DNA of 64,000 nt from Rhyacichthys aspro (Eukaryota; Chordata; Actinopteri; Gobiiformes; Rhyacichthyidae). Every line of letters begins with the position of its first letter. Position 1 is the first letter of the stretch. This document shows positions 1 to 12,100 of this stretch, in pieces. The notes under the pieces were generated by a model. That model searched no databases and had not been told where the DNA came from. It worked only from the letters and a program-made list of their open reading frames with translations. Made by a program: the position numbers and the translations under genes. Location: contig CM072149.1 of assembly GCA_036850595.1 (NCBI GenBank), forward strand, positions 1,464,001 to 1,528,000. Direction: 5' to 3'.

Positions 1-130
1 AAAACCAGTTTCCATAAAAGGAGGAAATTAATGTTAAAGATAACTTTTGTAAGACTCAAATGAAGATATGTCACATTCAAAATTTAATAAAAGCTTCCAA
101 ATGTCACCATCTTCGGCCCCTGAAATGATT
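1..130 (+). mobile_element. Right part of minisatellite-bearing hAT-like element (cut by window start)
   Basis: The first bases match the segment that follows the minisatellite in the other copies of this family (39423-39553, 16600-16720, 23110-23225). It runs from the end of the array through the conserved tail containing AATAAAAGCTTCCAAATG to the block CTTCGGCCCCTGAAA. The left half lies outside the window, and no terminal inverted repeat is visible on the right. Confidence 0.7.
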
Positions 131-2220
131 CTTATTGACTATACTCACTCGTCTATGTGGTGCAACGCTTGTTAAACCTAAATATTTTCATTAATAACTA
201 TGAAATGTCCATCTTGTTGCTGAGGTTCTGTCTGTGGGTCTGAAGTCTTTGGTGGAAGTGGTATTCTCAGCTGGGACTGCACTAATGTGGGCCTTGGTGC
301 TTGATATATATGGTATATTTGGAGCGAGATGTGATCTGTACCAGGAGCCATGCATGATCTAACTATGGTTGTGGATTTATTTAAACATGGTCCGTATGCT
401 CAGATAAAGACAAATCAGGTTGTTGACATGACAGATGATCCATATGAGATATTGATCATGCAAGATGTGAACGTATTGATTGTTGAAAGGGCGCTACAAT
501 GCACTTTTATTTGGTGATTATTAAGTGTATGCTCTATTGCAGATGTTAGTAAAGTTTGGACCCATCCACTTGTTAGTTAAAGGCATGTTCCCATTGAGTG
601 ATGCACACATAAACTACAGTAGAGTTAAAAGAAAAACAAATATTCTCATGTTATTGTTTTTGTAAACTTTGGTTATAACGTGAACCTTAATGTTCTTTTC
701 CACCGAGTATCTTCTGGATTTTTTGTTGGAGTTTTCTTTTTTTCAGTATCTTCCATTTCCTGCTATAATCAGGTTTGCACCAACAATATAGGTATCTTAG
801 TTCGGCAGCATAATGATATGTCCAAAACTCGCCTCTCCTGGGGAACATTGTCATTATTGAAGGCTGTACAAAGAAATCTTTAATTTATCCAATAAGACTG
901 TTTGTACACACTGCTGTTTGTCTGTAATTTAGCATTCATTGGCCAGTTTATTTGCTTGAGGCTTTCTTACATCTAAATGTTTTTATCCAAACCCTTTTCT
1001 TCAGTTATTGTTGTTCTCAGGGTATCCTCTGGTAGTCGCTCACTTTCTTTTTGGCCCATTGTTCATGTCACAACTCAAGCCTCTACCGTTTATGCATTCC
1101 CATCCTGAGGCTTTCAGATTATTTCTGTCACCCTGCTCTGGGTCATCCCCTAGCATATTTACTGTAAATCCTCATCCGATTGCCCACAGTTCCTGCACAG
1201 CCAAGACCGCCTTAACATGGGCTGAAGAACAGGGGCCTATGAAGGTTAGGGGCCTATTATGAGCCAGCTGTCCTTGAGTAAAACTGACTTTTTCATTTCA
1301 ATCTTTACATCTCATTGGATATATATATAGGACATATATTTATCCCCACAAATGACATTAGCTTCTGCCTTTAGACCATCTGTAACTTCTCTTTTGATAA
1401 TGTGCAATTGAAAACGTGAGTAAGACATTCACTCATGATGCAATTAAGCTTTGCTGATTGCTAATTTCCATATCCAGTCAGTTATAGTGTTAAGTCTTGT
1501 TTTAGTCTGGTTTGTGGCAGTATGTCCACCCTAAGGATTGTGATAAAAGAGCCAGTTTTATTGTATTTGTATTGATTAGTTATCCACAAATGTGCATTGA
1601 ATGTGCCTGACCCAGTCACTAATTAATAGAGAAATTCCCTAAATTCATGTCGTTAACTTTAGAAATGATTAAATCCTCTGTGCATGTTATGCTTTGGTAA
1701 CTGTTCATTTTCATTTTTTTTACTGTAGTTTGCTTGATTGAGTACGTCAAACTGAACATATTATACAAAATGATGATGTATAAGGCAGCATTCAAAAAAA
1801 TCCAATTGTGATGACATACTTGACATATTAGAAGTGATATATCTTTGCCATAATGCCTACGAATTATCCATAGCCAGACCATAACCTGTTACGTTTGAAG
1901 ACAAAATTGTGGCTGCTGTCTTTTGAACTCATGAAGAATATGTCTGCAACTGAATGTCATCTGGACAAATGGAGTCTGGTTACAGATTTATACACTACTC
2001 ATGAGAAGAAGCAAGACGTCATAAACCAAGTGCAGAGTGTCTTGTTGACCTTTTTCTTTGTCTCTTTCTTATTTTTATTTTTTTTTTTTTACTGTGCACT
2101 GTGCTCAATCCAACAATCCTGTAAACAAGCAATCATTTAAGTGTCTTTTGGGCTAATGCCATAATAGTTTTTGCTCAACATCATCTCTGTACATACTGAA
2201 TAGACTGTAGCTCTCTGTTA

Positions 2221-2530
2221 CCCCACCCACTTCCTGTGGGGCCCCTGCTCCACTCCCCTTTTCCTGCTGGGCTCCTGTGTCCCACTCCGGGGCCCGACCT
2301 CAGCTTAAACAAACGCTGCAGGACTCCGGTTTGTTGTTGCAGCAGGGAGACTGTTCACACGGCAGAACCAGCGCCACACACTGCAGAGCCCTCTCAAGTT
2401 TAAGCGCTGAGTCACGTTCAACTTAAGTGCATTGTGCCCTTGCTATTAAGCAACAGGGTTTTTTTATTAAAAGGCCTCACTGCTGTTGCTTTGAACAGGG
2501 TCCGCGTGCAGAAACCAGCTAATAAAACTC
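2221..2530. promoter_or_regulatory. GC-richer block with ARE/MARE-like site, copy 1
   Basis: The block is clearly less AT-rich than its surroundings and is nearly invariant between the two copies of the duplication. At 2406-2415 it has GCTGAGTCAC, whose reverse complement GTGACTCAGC fits the antioxidant response element core TGACnnnGC and contains an AP-1 site. A GCGTG core, the centre of a xenobiotic response element, lies at 2504-2508. An intronic enhancer is an inference from composition and motifs only. Confidence 0.35.
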
Positions 2531-5500
2531 GGGAAAGTCATTGTAAATAGGAGAAATAGTCAAAGTGAGTTGCAGTTTGGATAGTCCCTGAAAAATGATC
2601 TCTTGAAGAAAAAAAACGTTGATTCATATTTACTTTGACACTTCTTTGTGCAATGTTAAATCTTGGTGCAATCTGGACTTAGTCTGGACTTGAACCAGTT
2701 TTCCCTGACTTCGGTGTAAGAGTGTATGTGAATGCTTCTTTATTAGACTTCAAAGACAATGCAGTTATGTGATAAAAGGAAAGAGGAAACACATCATGCA
2801 CAGGCACGTTTATACTTTTACACTTTTACTGATACCATTCAGTTCTTTCATCATCTGTAGACAATTAAAACAGTGGATTTTCAAATGTAGATGAAATGAG
2901 GAAGAGGTTGTATATACTGAAGTTGCTAAAATATGCCCTACAATATTTGAATGCCCCCGATGGATCTGTAAAGGTTAAATTTTATCCAAAGAAATCCAAT
3001 GCAATCGCCCCATACAGTTTGATTAAAGGGTCTGATTGGGCAACTGTTGTAAATGTCTTGCAATAATCTGAAAAATTGGGGCAAATGTGAAAAAGATAAT
3101 TGAATTGAAATGATAAATGATAAAAGTACAATTTGATTTGGGGCAACAGTCTAAGCTGAGATGCCCACACTTCCTCCTGCTCCTTTTGTAGGAATAGCAG
3201 GCTGTTCCCAGACCAGCCGACACACACAGTCCCTCCAATATGTCCTTCATACATCTCTTTCGTATCGACATGCTCTGGTCTCGGTAATGACATGGTTAGT
3301 ATAGTTTTTACTCCAACCTAATTTGAAATTCAACTTTTTAAATATGAAGTTGTACATGTTTTTCTCTTGCCTATTCCAACATTACTTGTAATAACATAAT
3401 AATAATGATTTTATTGCAAGTGCTTCATTGTAAAGAAGTGACACAGTGTTCATTTAGCAAGACCTCATATACCAATATCAAAAGGTTTATTGTCATTTGC
3501 ACAGTACAAAGCAGCTGTTAAAGTAAAAAATGTAGTAAAAGAAATAGCAGCTACATATGTGCAAAATAATAGACGACAGAAATATACATAAACATGGTTA
3601 AATATTAATGTAATGACACAATCTGAATGGAGAGTTGTTTTTTTTTTAGATTGTAGTCAATGCAAATCCATGCAGTTGATCTTTTTTCTTGAGTCTTTTT
3701 TTTATTTTATTTTTTTACTAAACTACAGCTGCTGGTGTTCTTTGTGAGGCCTCAACCGTTTTCCATAAGTCTAGTTGTAATCATTTTGTTTTCCGATCAT
3801 TAAATCATATTCTTCTAGCTATAGCTTAGATGATTCAACAACTAAAGAAACATTCAATGCAAAAAAAACCAAAACCTTTTACATTCTTTCTGCAGCTGTA
3901 ATAGTATGTTTTGGTCTCTACTAACTCTCTCTTAAAGGGACAGCGCCCAAAATTGAGCGTTTATAGGGAGGGTTTGACCTAGACCTTGAGACATTTTAAT
4001 CGAAACATGCTACATACCCTTCACTGGGAGCACAAGGAACTTATTAATTGAAAAAGGTGCATTGACTATCTTCTTGAAGCGATGTCAGACAGCAGTTCTA
4101 TGTTGTGTCAGCAGTTATGTTGTTTGTGACAGTGTAATATGTGGACATGTCTGGACTGATCAGAGAGAGTCCTCACTATGTTCTAAAAGTAGGTCCTAGG
4201 GTCTGTTCTGTAGGAGGCCCTGAAGTAGACTTGGAGTGTGTCCTGTAGCGGGCTCTGGGACGTCTCTGTGTCCAGGTTGATAGGATCAGAGCGTGTGCAG
4301 GACTGGAGGAAAACCATAGTTTAAACAGAGCAGAGCAGGTCTAGACCTGTTCAGGCATCTGGAACTCCTTTTGTCTCCTCCCTCTGTCAGCACATAGCAC
4401 TGACACACTACACTTCCACTGGTGAAGGAAGGGAATAAAAACAAAAGTATTCATGTGTGAGCCACAGTAGTTTAAATGTACAAGTCTGTATTATGTCAGA
4501 AACAAAGCCGTGTGTCCAGTTATGTTCAGTGTTTAGTGTAATGAACTGGACTCATCAAATAACTAAATGTCTCCTAAGATCTGTGATAGACTGTCTCAGA
4601 ACTACTTTAATCTGGATTTGAATATGACTTCAATGAGTCGGAGAGAGACTATGGAGAAAATAATGCAATCTTTTCTGAAGTGAGACTGTGCTTTGTTCAC
4701 AGCTGCTTCCTTGTTTATGTCTGGTTCAACTGTCACTACAGACTTTCTAAAACATATTTTTTTCTTTGTTGATTTACTTCTACTGCATAAACATTACATT
4801 AGGCTACATAATGAGAGGGATGTCCAACTGCATGAATACAGTGTGTATCATAATGCTAACAGCTCCACTTTGTTATTATCTGTCCATAGTCATAGGTTTG
4901 TTCAGATGTAGTTTAGCAAACCCTGATTTTGCGTCTATGTTTTTTTTTTATACAACCCTTGCAAAGAAACCCTATCAGCCTTTGAATGTATTTACTTGTA
5001 TGGTTGCTTCATGTTGTGAGGTCCACTCACAGACTCAGGGTCTGCAACAGCCTTATCATTGATGGTGACAGGTTAATGCTGGTCATTTGAGTTTTCATCC
5101 CTGACTGAAATCATTATTCCTGTCTCAGTTCTGGGCTTCAGGCGTATGTAGTGTAGAAGTAGTCACTGTGGCTGTAGGCCTTGCAGACGTCTGCAGCTAC
5201 AGCTCTGCTGCTCTAATGACAGGAAAGTCAGTTTGATGAAGGTTTTATGTTGGAAAATTACTGAAGCCCGAGGCCACGCCTCTGTGCTTCTGACAGTCAG
5301 TTCTGAATGAGAGTTTACATAGGCAGCAGAAGTGTGTAAAAACAAGTACCTGAGCTGCAGGTCAACTCTGCGAGGAGCTCTTGGGGAATACCTGCCTGGC
5401 CAGTCATTCCTTTTCATTTCTACACTTAGAATTAAATAAAATTAAAAAATAAACTGCCCTCTTGTGAGAGAAACAAAGCCTTGTGTCCAGTAGTGTTCAG

Positions 5501-7032
5501 TGTAATGAGCTGGACACAAAATCTGACTGATCGAATATCAAATGTTCAGTTTAATACTACTATTTAATATATGCTGTTATTTACCCTCCATCTTCTGACA
5601 CTGGAGACGGGATCTGAGTGATTCTCTCTCAGATGAGCTGCTAAACTATTTTCTCCGATATCTCTTCATCTGTTTGCCATCTTTTTGTTCTTTTCTGTTT
5701 GAAGCCAATGCACATAAAAAGCCTGTCAGCACATCACTATAACCTCTCCCTTATTTACTATTGAGCTGCCTCACCACTTTTTGGAATATTTATCATTTCT
5801 GTAATCAAAGTAGTGTAATTGATAGGGACCTGTGCCACATGTAAAGGCAGGATGGGGCAGAGGCTGTGATCCTAAATAAACTTTGTTCACTTTAAAAGAA
5901 CTACTTTCTTTCTGATAGAAGTAAACTATCATCACTTACCAGTTTATACATTAAAGTTAGGCATCGTTAACAGATTGTTTTTGAAATATATATATAATAT
6001 ATAATCATTTTTCATAGTTGTCCATGTTGTTTACCTGTAAAATCACAGCTTGCTTAGGATATTTTTTGAGTTTGCTTTTACTTTTGTCCCCTTAAGTCAG
6101 CTTCCACATACAGGGTTGGATTCACTAATTTAGTTGAACATTATTATATAAAATATTATAAAATTAGGAATGAATTGAATTAAGGTGAAATAAAACATTG
6201 TGCTTGAGCTGCTTTGAAATAAAGATAGTTTGTAGATGAGATGGCAGGTCTGCAGTGCTCTTTGACACTCACCAACAACAAACTTAAAAACAAGACATTT
6301 GTGGTTGAAGTGACCTTTGAACCTGTCTTCTCTGAGAACAGGAGCAAGTGGCTGCAAACTACAGCTGTCAATTTCAATACAATTTCTGACGGACTGCGTT
6401 CTGACAGGCTTGTGGCAATTCAAAAGAACGAAGTGGCAGACAAGGAGAGATTGTCAATAAAGTATAAAGGGCATATCATTGTTAGCTTTGATACATAATC
6501 ATGAAGGATGTAAATGCATTTGCAGGGCAGATCAAAATGTGTGTCTGGCTGATTTCGGCTTTCGAGCTTATGTCGGACTGTCCTTTTTAAGCAAGTTTTA
6601 TGCAGTTGATATGGAACAGCTGTAGTGAGCAGTGATCCAGTTATTAGAGTTATTGTATTCTTGGCTAATCCTTGACTGACTGACAGAATATGGACCCACT
6701 TTTACAATAGATTACTAGTGGGTGCCAATGTAATGATTGAAGGATTAGAAGATCTGTGTTTTGGGATTACAAACAGGAAATAAATTATATTTCAAAAAAC
6801 AGCCTAATTGTTCCAACCAGTGCAAGCAAGTTTTTTGTTTTTTGTTTTTTTTGGCCTTTAAAGGTAACTTCAACCTCGCTGCATCTGACCTGATGATCTA
6901 GAAACGCAGCTCATGAGCCACTCAAGCTTGATCCTTGTGTCCTGCCTGGAATGATACATCTTCTTATTGCAGCACAAGCAGTCCCTGGCCTGAACAATCA
7001 CAGCCTGCTCCATTATTCCTCTGTGCTCGCTT

Positions 7033-7132
7033 NNNNNNNNNNNNNNNNNNNNNNNNNNNNNNNNNNNNNNNNNNNNNNNNNNNNNNNNNNNNNNNNNNNN
7101 NNNNNNNNNNNNNNNNNNNNNNNNNNNNNNNN
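7033..7132. other. Assembly gap, 100 N
   Basis: A run of exactly 100 unknown bases, the usual placeholder for a scaffold gap of unestimated size. The left flank belongs to the duplicated AHR intron-2 segment. The right flank has no counterpart beside the second copy, so two unrelated contigs are joined here. Confidence 0.97.
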
Positions 7133-9190
7133 TCCATATGTAAGTAAATCTATAAACACTTAAACTCTTCAAGCAAACGTACATTGTCCGTCACTTTTTT
7201 CACTTTTTATTAATAGGATAAGGGTTATATATTAACTTTTATTATTGTCATATAGTAATCATAGCCATGAAAGGGGCTGATCTTTGAGCCTGATGTGGAA
7301 GGCTTAACTTATGGAATTTGTTTTTCAGGACAACAGAGACCGGAGCAGGCCCACCTGAAGACTGGACAGTTCTCAGACCACAGTGAGGAGGGGTAAGTCC
7401 GTCTGCTTTAACAGCAACACATTCTTTCAACTTGAAACCTATTGACTTTTCCTAACACAGGGAAGCATTTTTTTGTTTTTTTTTTACATCTGTAATTAGA
7501 CTGGTTTAATTCTGGTTTAGTCCTGGTTTGGTCCTGGGTTTAAGTCCATGGGTTAGTCCTGGATTGGGCCTAAATTTTATTTTCTTTGTTTTTCAGTTCA
7601 ACATTTCTTTAAACTAACAATGTATTTGTCACAACAGTTTAATGGTTCATCAAAATTCTTTCCCATGTTTGCAAAAAGTAAAGTTTCAAAAAGATAGATT
7701 TTTTTATCAGTAAATTTGTCAGAGCCATCAAAATGTAAAGCTGTATTTTTATTGTTTGAGCCTCAGTGGCCAAATGTACAGACACATTGTCATTGTTATT
7801 GTTGGATTCACAAATTATGATTTGAAGGATCACACAAAACCACATTTATGTGAAAGATGAAACAAAAAGTTTTGAAAAATTTGTTTAAATCTTTACATTG
7901 GGCTATATATGAAAAATGTACAGTACAGTAAACAGCAGATCTGATATGTTTGTTGTATTTGTTGTAATGTTGTCACTGCAAAATGTATTCATTCAAAGAC
8001 TCCCATACCTGGCGTCAATTCCAACTCCAGGGGATGTGAGTATCTATAAAAATCTTTATATTTCTCGACCTATTGAGCCACTGTCTGAATCTGTGTCTGA
8101 AAGTGAGCTCAGTGTTTTATATGAGGCCTAATTTAAAGTCACACAGATTTCTTTTGATGAAATTATTTACATTTTCATTTGTAACTTGAACAATGACATT
8201 GTGTCTTTACATTTTTGACCATTGAGGCTGATGTGTAAAAAAACAACAACATTTTGGCCCTGACAACAAAACTAGCTTTTGAAACTCAAATGCATTGGGT
8301 TAGAAATTTCAATATGTAAACACCGCGAACAGTTTTAATGAACTATTGAACTGCAGATGAATGCACTGAAAAACTGTAGTGATTTTTGAACAGATTTGTT
8401 GAGAATTATACGTACTCTTTATAAATTGTGCTTTAATGTTTGCACACAGAGTACTAAACAATACAATTTCTCCAAAACACTGAGGGCCCCGAACAGTTTT
8501 GAAGGCCACTGAAACTGATTCAAAATGAGCATTGGTTTACAGTAACACATGAACAATGTTTTGCAAACGGAACATTTCCTTGTCCTAATTGTCCTCGATT
8601 CTGACTCATAAAACACTACAAGTTTATTGTTTTATGAGACTTTCCAGTAAAGGAGGAAGCATGGAATACAACTTTTTATAAATTTAACAATTCTTATTGC
8701 TGATATGAAGTCATAGTATTTACCAGTGCATAAACACACAACAAACAAACACATTCAAAACATACACACATTTAATTCTCTGCAGTAATTCACCATCTTA
8801 TCTTCAGTTTCTAAAGTGCTAATGTGTACTTTTTAAAAATAATATTGTGTATAACTTTTCAGGGTTTACTCTCAGTAGAGGTTGCACCCCCAAAATGAAC
8901 AACTAATCCAACATTCATCTTCATCGTGACAACTTTATTAAGCAGCCCACAGTTCATATGCAAGTGTCTCACTGTTTTTTGCCACGTTACACAATGCAAA
9001 GGTCAAGGGTCAAAACCATTTTTTAATAAAAAGTTAAATAGATTGAGTAGATTGATGATAATGAACATAATCTTATAAAGCAAGAATTCTTTTATTTCTT
9101 TTCTTGTTGTCTCTTATTATTTCTGGACTAAAGCCTGGTGTTGTTCCCTGTAATAGGGTTTGGCTCTAGTAGTGAATCTGGAGCCTGGAC
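7133..9190. other. Upstream region of the NLR gene, no coding sequence seen
   Basis: AT-rich sequence with short spurious ORFs only. A possible untranslated exon lies at 7329-7393 and is listed separately. The NLR first coding exon begins at 9191; its true promoter may lie here or in the gap. Confidence 0.6.
7329..7393 (+). other. Possible 5' untranslated exon of the NLR gene
   Basis: A pyrimidine-rich acceptor (ttgtttttcag) precedes 7329 and a strong donor (GTAAGTCC) follows 7393. The 65 bases between are GC-richer than their surroundings and contain in-frame stops, so the exon would be non-coding. The link to the NLR coding exons, 1.8 kb downstream, is inferred from position. Confidence 0.3.
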
Positions 9191-12100
9191 ATGGATCCTT
9201 CTTCAAAAACCACTGTCTGCCACAAAGACCAGAGGTAAGAACAAAAAAACAAAACAAAAAAACAGTGTGTTTTTGTTTCAGATCCTGTCAGAACGTCTTT
9301 CTCCACAGGCCTGGAGCCAGCAGCATGTCCTTGAAAAGCCATAATTCTGTGGATTATTTCATAGATTTCAAACATGACCCTTTGTCTAAAAAACGGTGAG
9401 TTGCATTAACTCAATATGGATGTGAAATTAATATATCCTAAATCTCTTTTAATATTACTTTGAAAAAAATAAAAAAAAAATAACTTAAATGAACAAGTAT
9501 ATAAAAAGAAAATTTATTGTCCATACAAGGAAAAATGTCTTAATAGAACGTACTCTGTAAATTTTGCATTTATTCATATTAACCTTATTGCTATATGAAA
9601 CATAATCTGGGATATAACGAGATCATCACATATGTACATTTTGATTTACCACATACATAGATAGGGCTGGAAACAGGGAAACAATTTGCACCAGTTCTTC
9701 TAATGGCTCATGTAGATTAAGAATTCATGAACCCAACTCATTTTTAATATAATTTTTATTTCAGACTTGCAGCCAGCTGTGCGTCCCTAAAAAGCGATGC
9801 CTCAAAAGACTATTTCATGGATTTTAAGAGGTTTGTGAATATTCTAAGAATTCACTTCCACTAATAGACTTTTGTCCCAACATTATATTCTTTACTAAAA
9901 ATAATGTATGTTGTTTTATTTCTTTTTTCATCTCTAAGACACCGGCAGAGACCAGAAACTCCATCTGAACCTAGCTGTTTGTCTTTTAAAAGTGACGCCT
10001 CCAAGGACTATTTCATAGATTTTAAAAGGTTTGTGAATATTCTAAGAATTCACTTTCACTAATAGACTTTTGTCCCATTTATTTATATATTTATTTATTT
10101 ATTTTTATCTCCAAGAAACCGGCAGAGACCACAAACTCCATCTGAACCCAGCTGTTTGTCTTTTAAAAGTGATGCCTCCAAGGACTATTTCATAGATTTT
10201 AAAAGGTTTGTGAATATTGTAAGAATTCACTTCACTAATCGCTTTTTGTCCCAATTACTTACATTATATTTTTAACTAAAAATAATGTATATTTATTTAT
10301 TTATCTCCAAGAAACCGGCAGAAGAGACCACAAACTCCATCTGAACCCAGCTGTTTGTCTTTTAGAAGTGATGCCTCCAAGGACTATTTTATAGATTTTA
10401 AACAAAGTCATCTATCTCTTAAAAAGTAAGCTGCAAATAAGTGGATAAACGTAACAGAACCACTGATCATTATCTGAGGCTGTGTTACTCAAATCAACTC
10501 TCACATTAGCGTTTGACTGTAATATTTAACCCTTTGATGTGAGCTGGTCACTCTTTCTCGCAAATCTGGATTTAAATGATGGCTTCATGGCTCTGGCTTC
10601 ATTGTTCTGCACTTTCTGTTTCTAACAACAAGGCTCGTGTATGTATCTGCTCTTTTACTTAGCCAATGTGTAATGTCAAATCACAATACACAGGTTCTTT
10701 TGAGGAGAAACAACTGAAAAATTAGCAATTAGCCATTTGATTTTTGTAGCAATATATATCTTTTCAGTGATGCTGCAGGATGGTTACAGGTTAGTGGGAT
10801 GGCTGTTTAATCACATACATTGATCAGGCATAACAATATTGTGTTGGTGTGCTGTGGTATCTGGCACCAAGATGTTAGCAGCAGTCTATTTAAGTCTTGT
10901 AAATTGCAAGTTGGGGCCTCCATGGATCGGACTTGTTTGTCAAGCACATCCTACAAATGCTTGATTGGATTGGAGGCCGAATCAACACCTCAAACTCAGA
11001 CCAGGCCATGCATTGCTTAGATACTTAGATAGATACTGACCACAGCAGACTAGGAACACCCATTTACTAAAAGCAGGGTTCCCACGGGTGCTTGAAAACC
11101 TTGAAAATGCTTGAATTTTAATCTAGAGTTGTCAAGGTCCTCGAATTTTGGATAAAATGCTTGAAAGTGCTTGAAATTCTGATTGTGTCCCTTTAATAAT
11201 TCACAATCTCTAATTTTCTTCTTAGAAAAGCTCAAAGATTTGGTACTGCACCCAAATTAAATCTAATCTAAAACGTCTTTTTGATCACACAAGTTTCATT
11301 TTTGAAGTAATCAACAATTTAAAGTCTTTTTTATGCCTCAATGGATTTAAATGAGAAAAACTACATATGGTATATATGTATGTCAACGTGTAATTTACCG
11401 CAGTTGTAAGGTGCTTGAAAAACATGAAAACATACCTTGAAAGTGCTTGAAAAGTGCTGGAATTTGAACTTGGAAAAGGTGTAAGAACCCTGGAAAAGTA
11501 AAAAAAAAAAAAAAAAATGTTATTTACCTGTCAGTGGTCGTAATTTTATTCTTACTTTTCGATTTGAATACTACATGAGGTTTAAATAGTATTAAAATAA
11601 TATTGATCACTATTGTTGCTTGTAGTGTGCAAAAGGTGAATGCTTCAAAGGATCGCAGCGGTCAACAGACCCACACACAGCTAGACGCCATATTTAAGGT
11701 CTGTTTTTGTTTCTTTAACTGTGATTTTACTTCACATTTCAACAACTGCATGATGTAACTTTCTGCTCAAATGTATTTGTTTAGCTTCTGGAGCAGAACA
11801 TTGTCAGGTTTATCAAAAATGAGCTGCAGAAGTTCCATCAAGTTCTGAGGATGGGTTACGCAGAATGTGTCACGTCAACGAGGAATGACGATGAAGAGGA
11901 GCAGAGGAGCAGTGAAGCTTTTCTGAAGATCACATTAACGTTCCTGAGGAGGATGAAGCAGGAGAATCTGGCTCATCGTCTGCAGAGCAGTAAGATTATT
12001 TAAACCATTTGACAAAGTGAAAAGAATCATTTTATACTCTTTGATTGTTGTCCTCCCTCAGAGTTACATTATTCTGGAGGTTGTCGTCGTAAACTGAAGT

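Larger units (their letters stand above)
1..7032. repeat. 7-kb duplicated segment, copy 1 (matches AHR intron 2)
   Basis: This stretch matches 39423-46427 base for base over long runs, in the same orientation, with scattered substitutions and small indels (for example near 570, 1440, 1700, 3050 and 6420). Position 1 pairs with 39423 and position 7032 with 46427. The match may extend left of the window. It holds no exon I can recognise; short ORFs in it are not supported. The right edge is the N run at 7033, and sequence after the gap no longer matches the second copy. In the second copy this DNA is internal to AHR intron 2, so this copy is either a true duplication or an alternative haplotype placed beside its allele. 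Confidence 0.95.

Noticed and set aside
680..1262. Short ORFs in the duplicated segment as genes
   Set aside because: They differ in frame and length from their counterparts at 40108-40691, as expected for non-coding intron sequence.
2982..3293. 103-codon - strand ORF, also partly in the second copy
   Set aside because: In the second copy deletions change its frame and shorten it, so it is not maintained.
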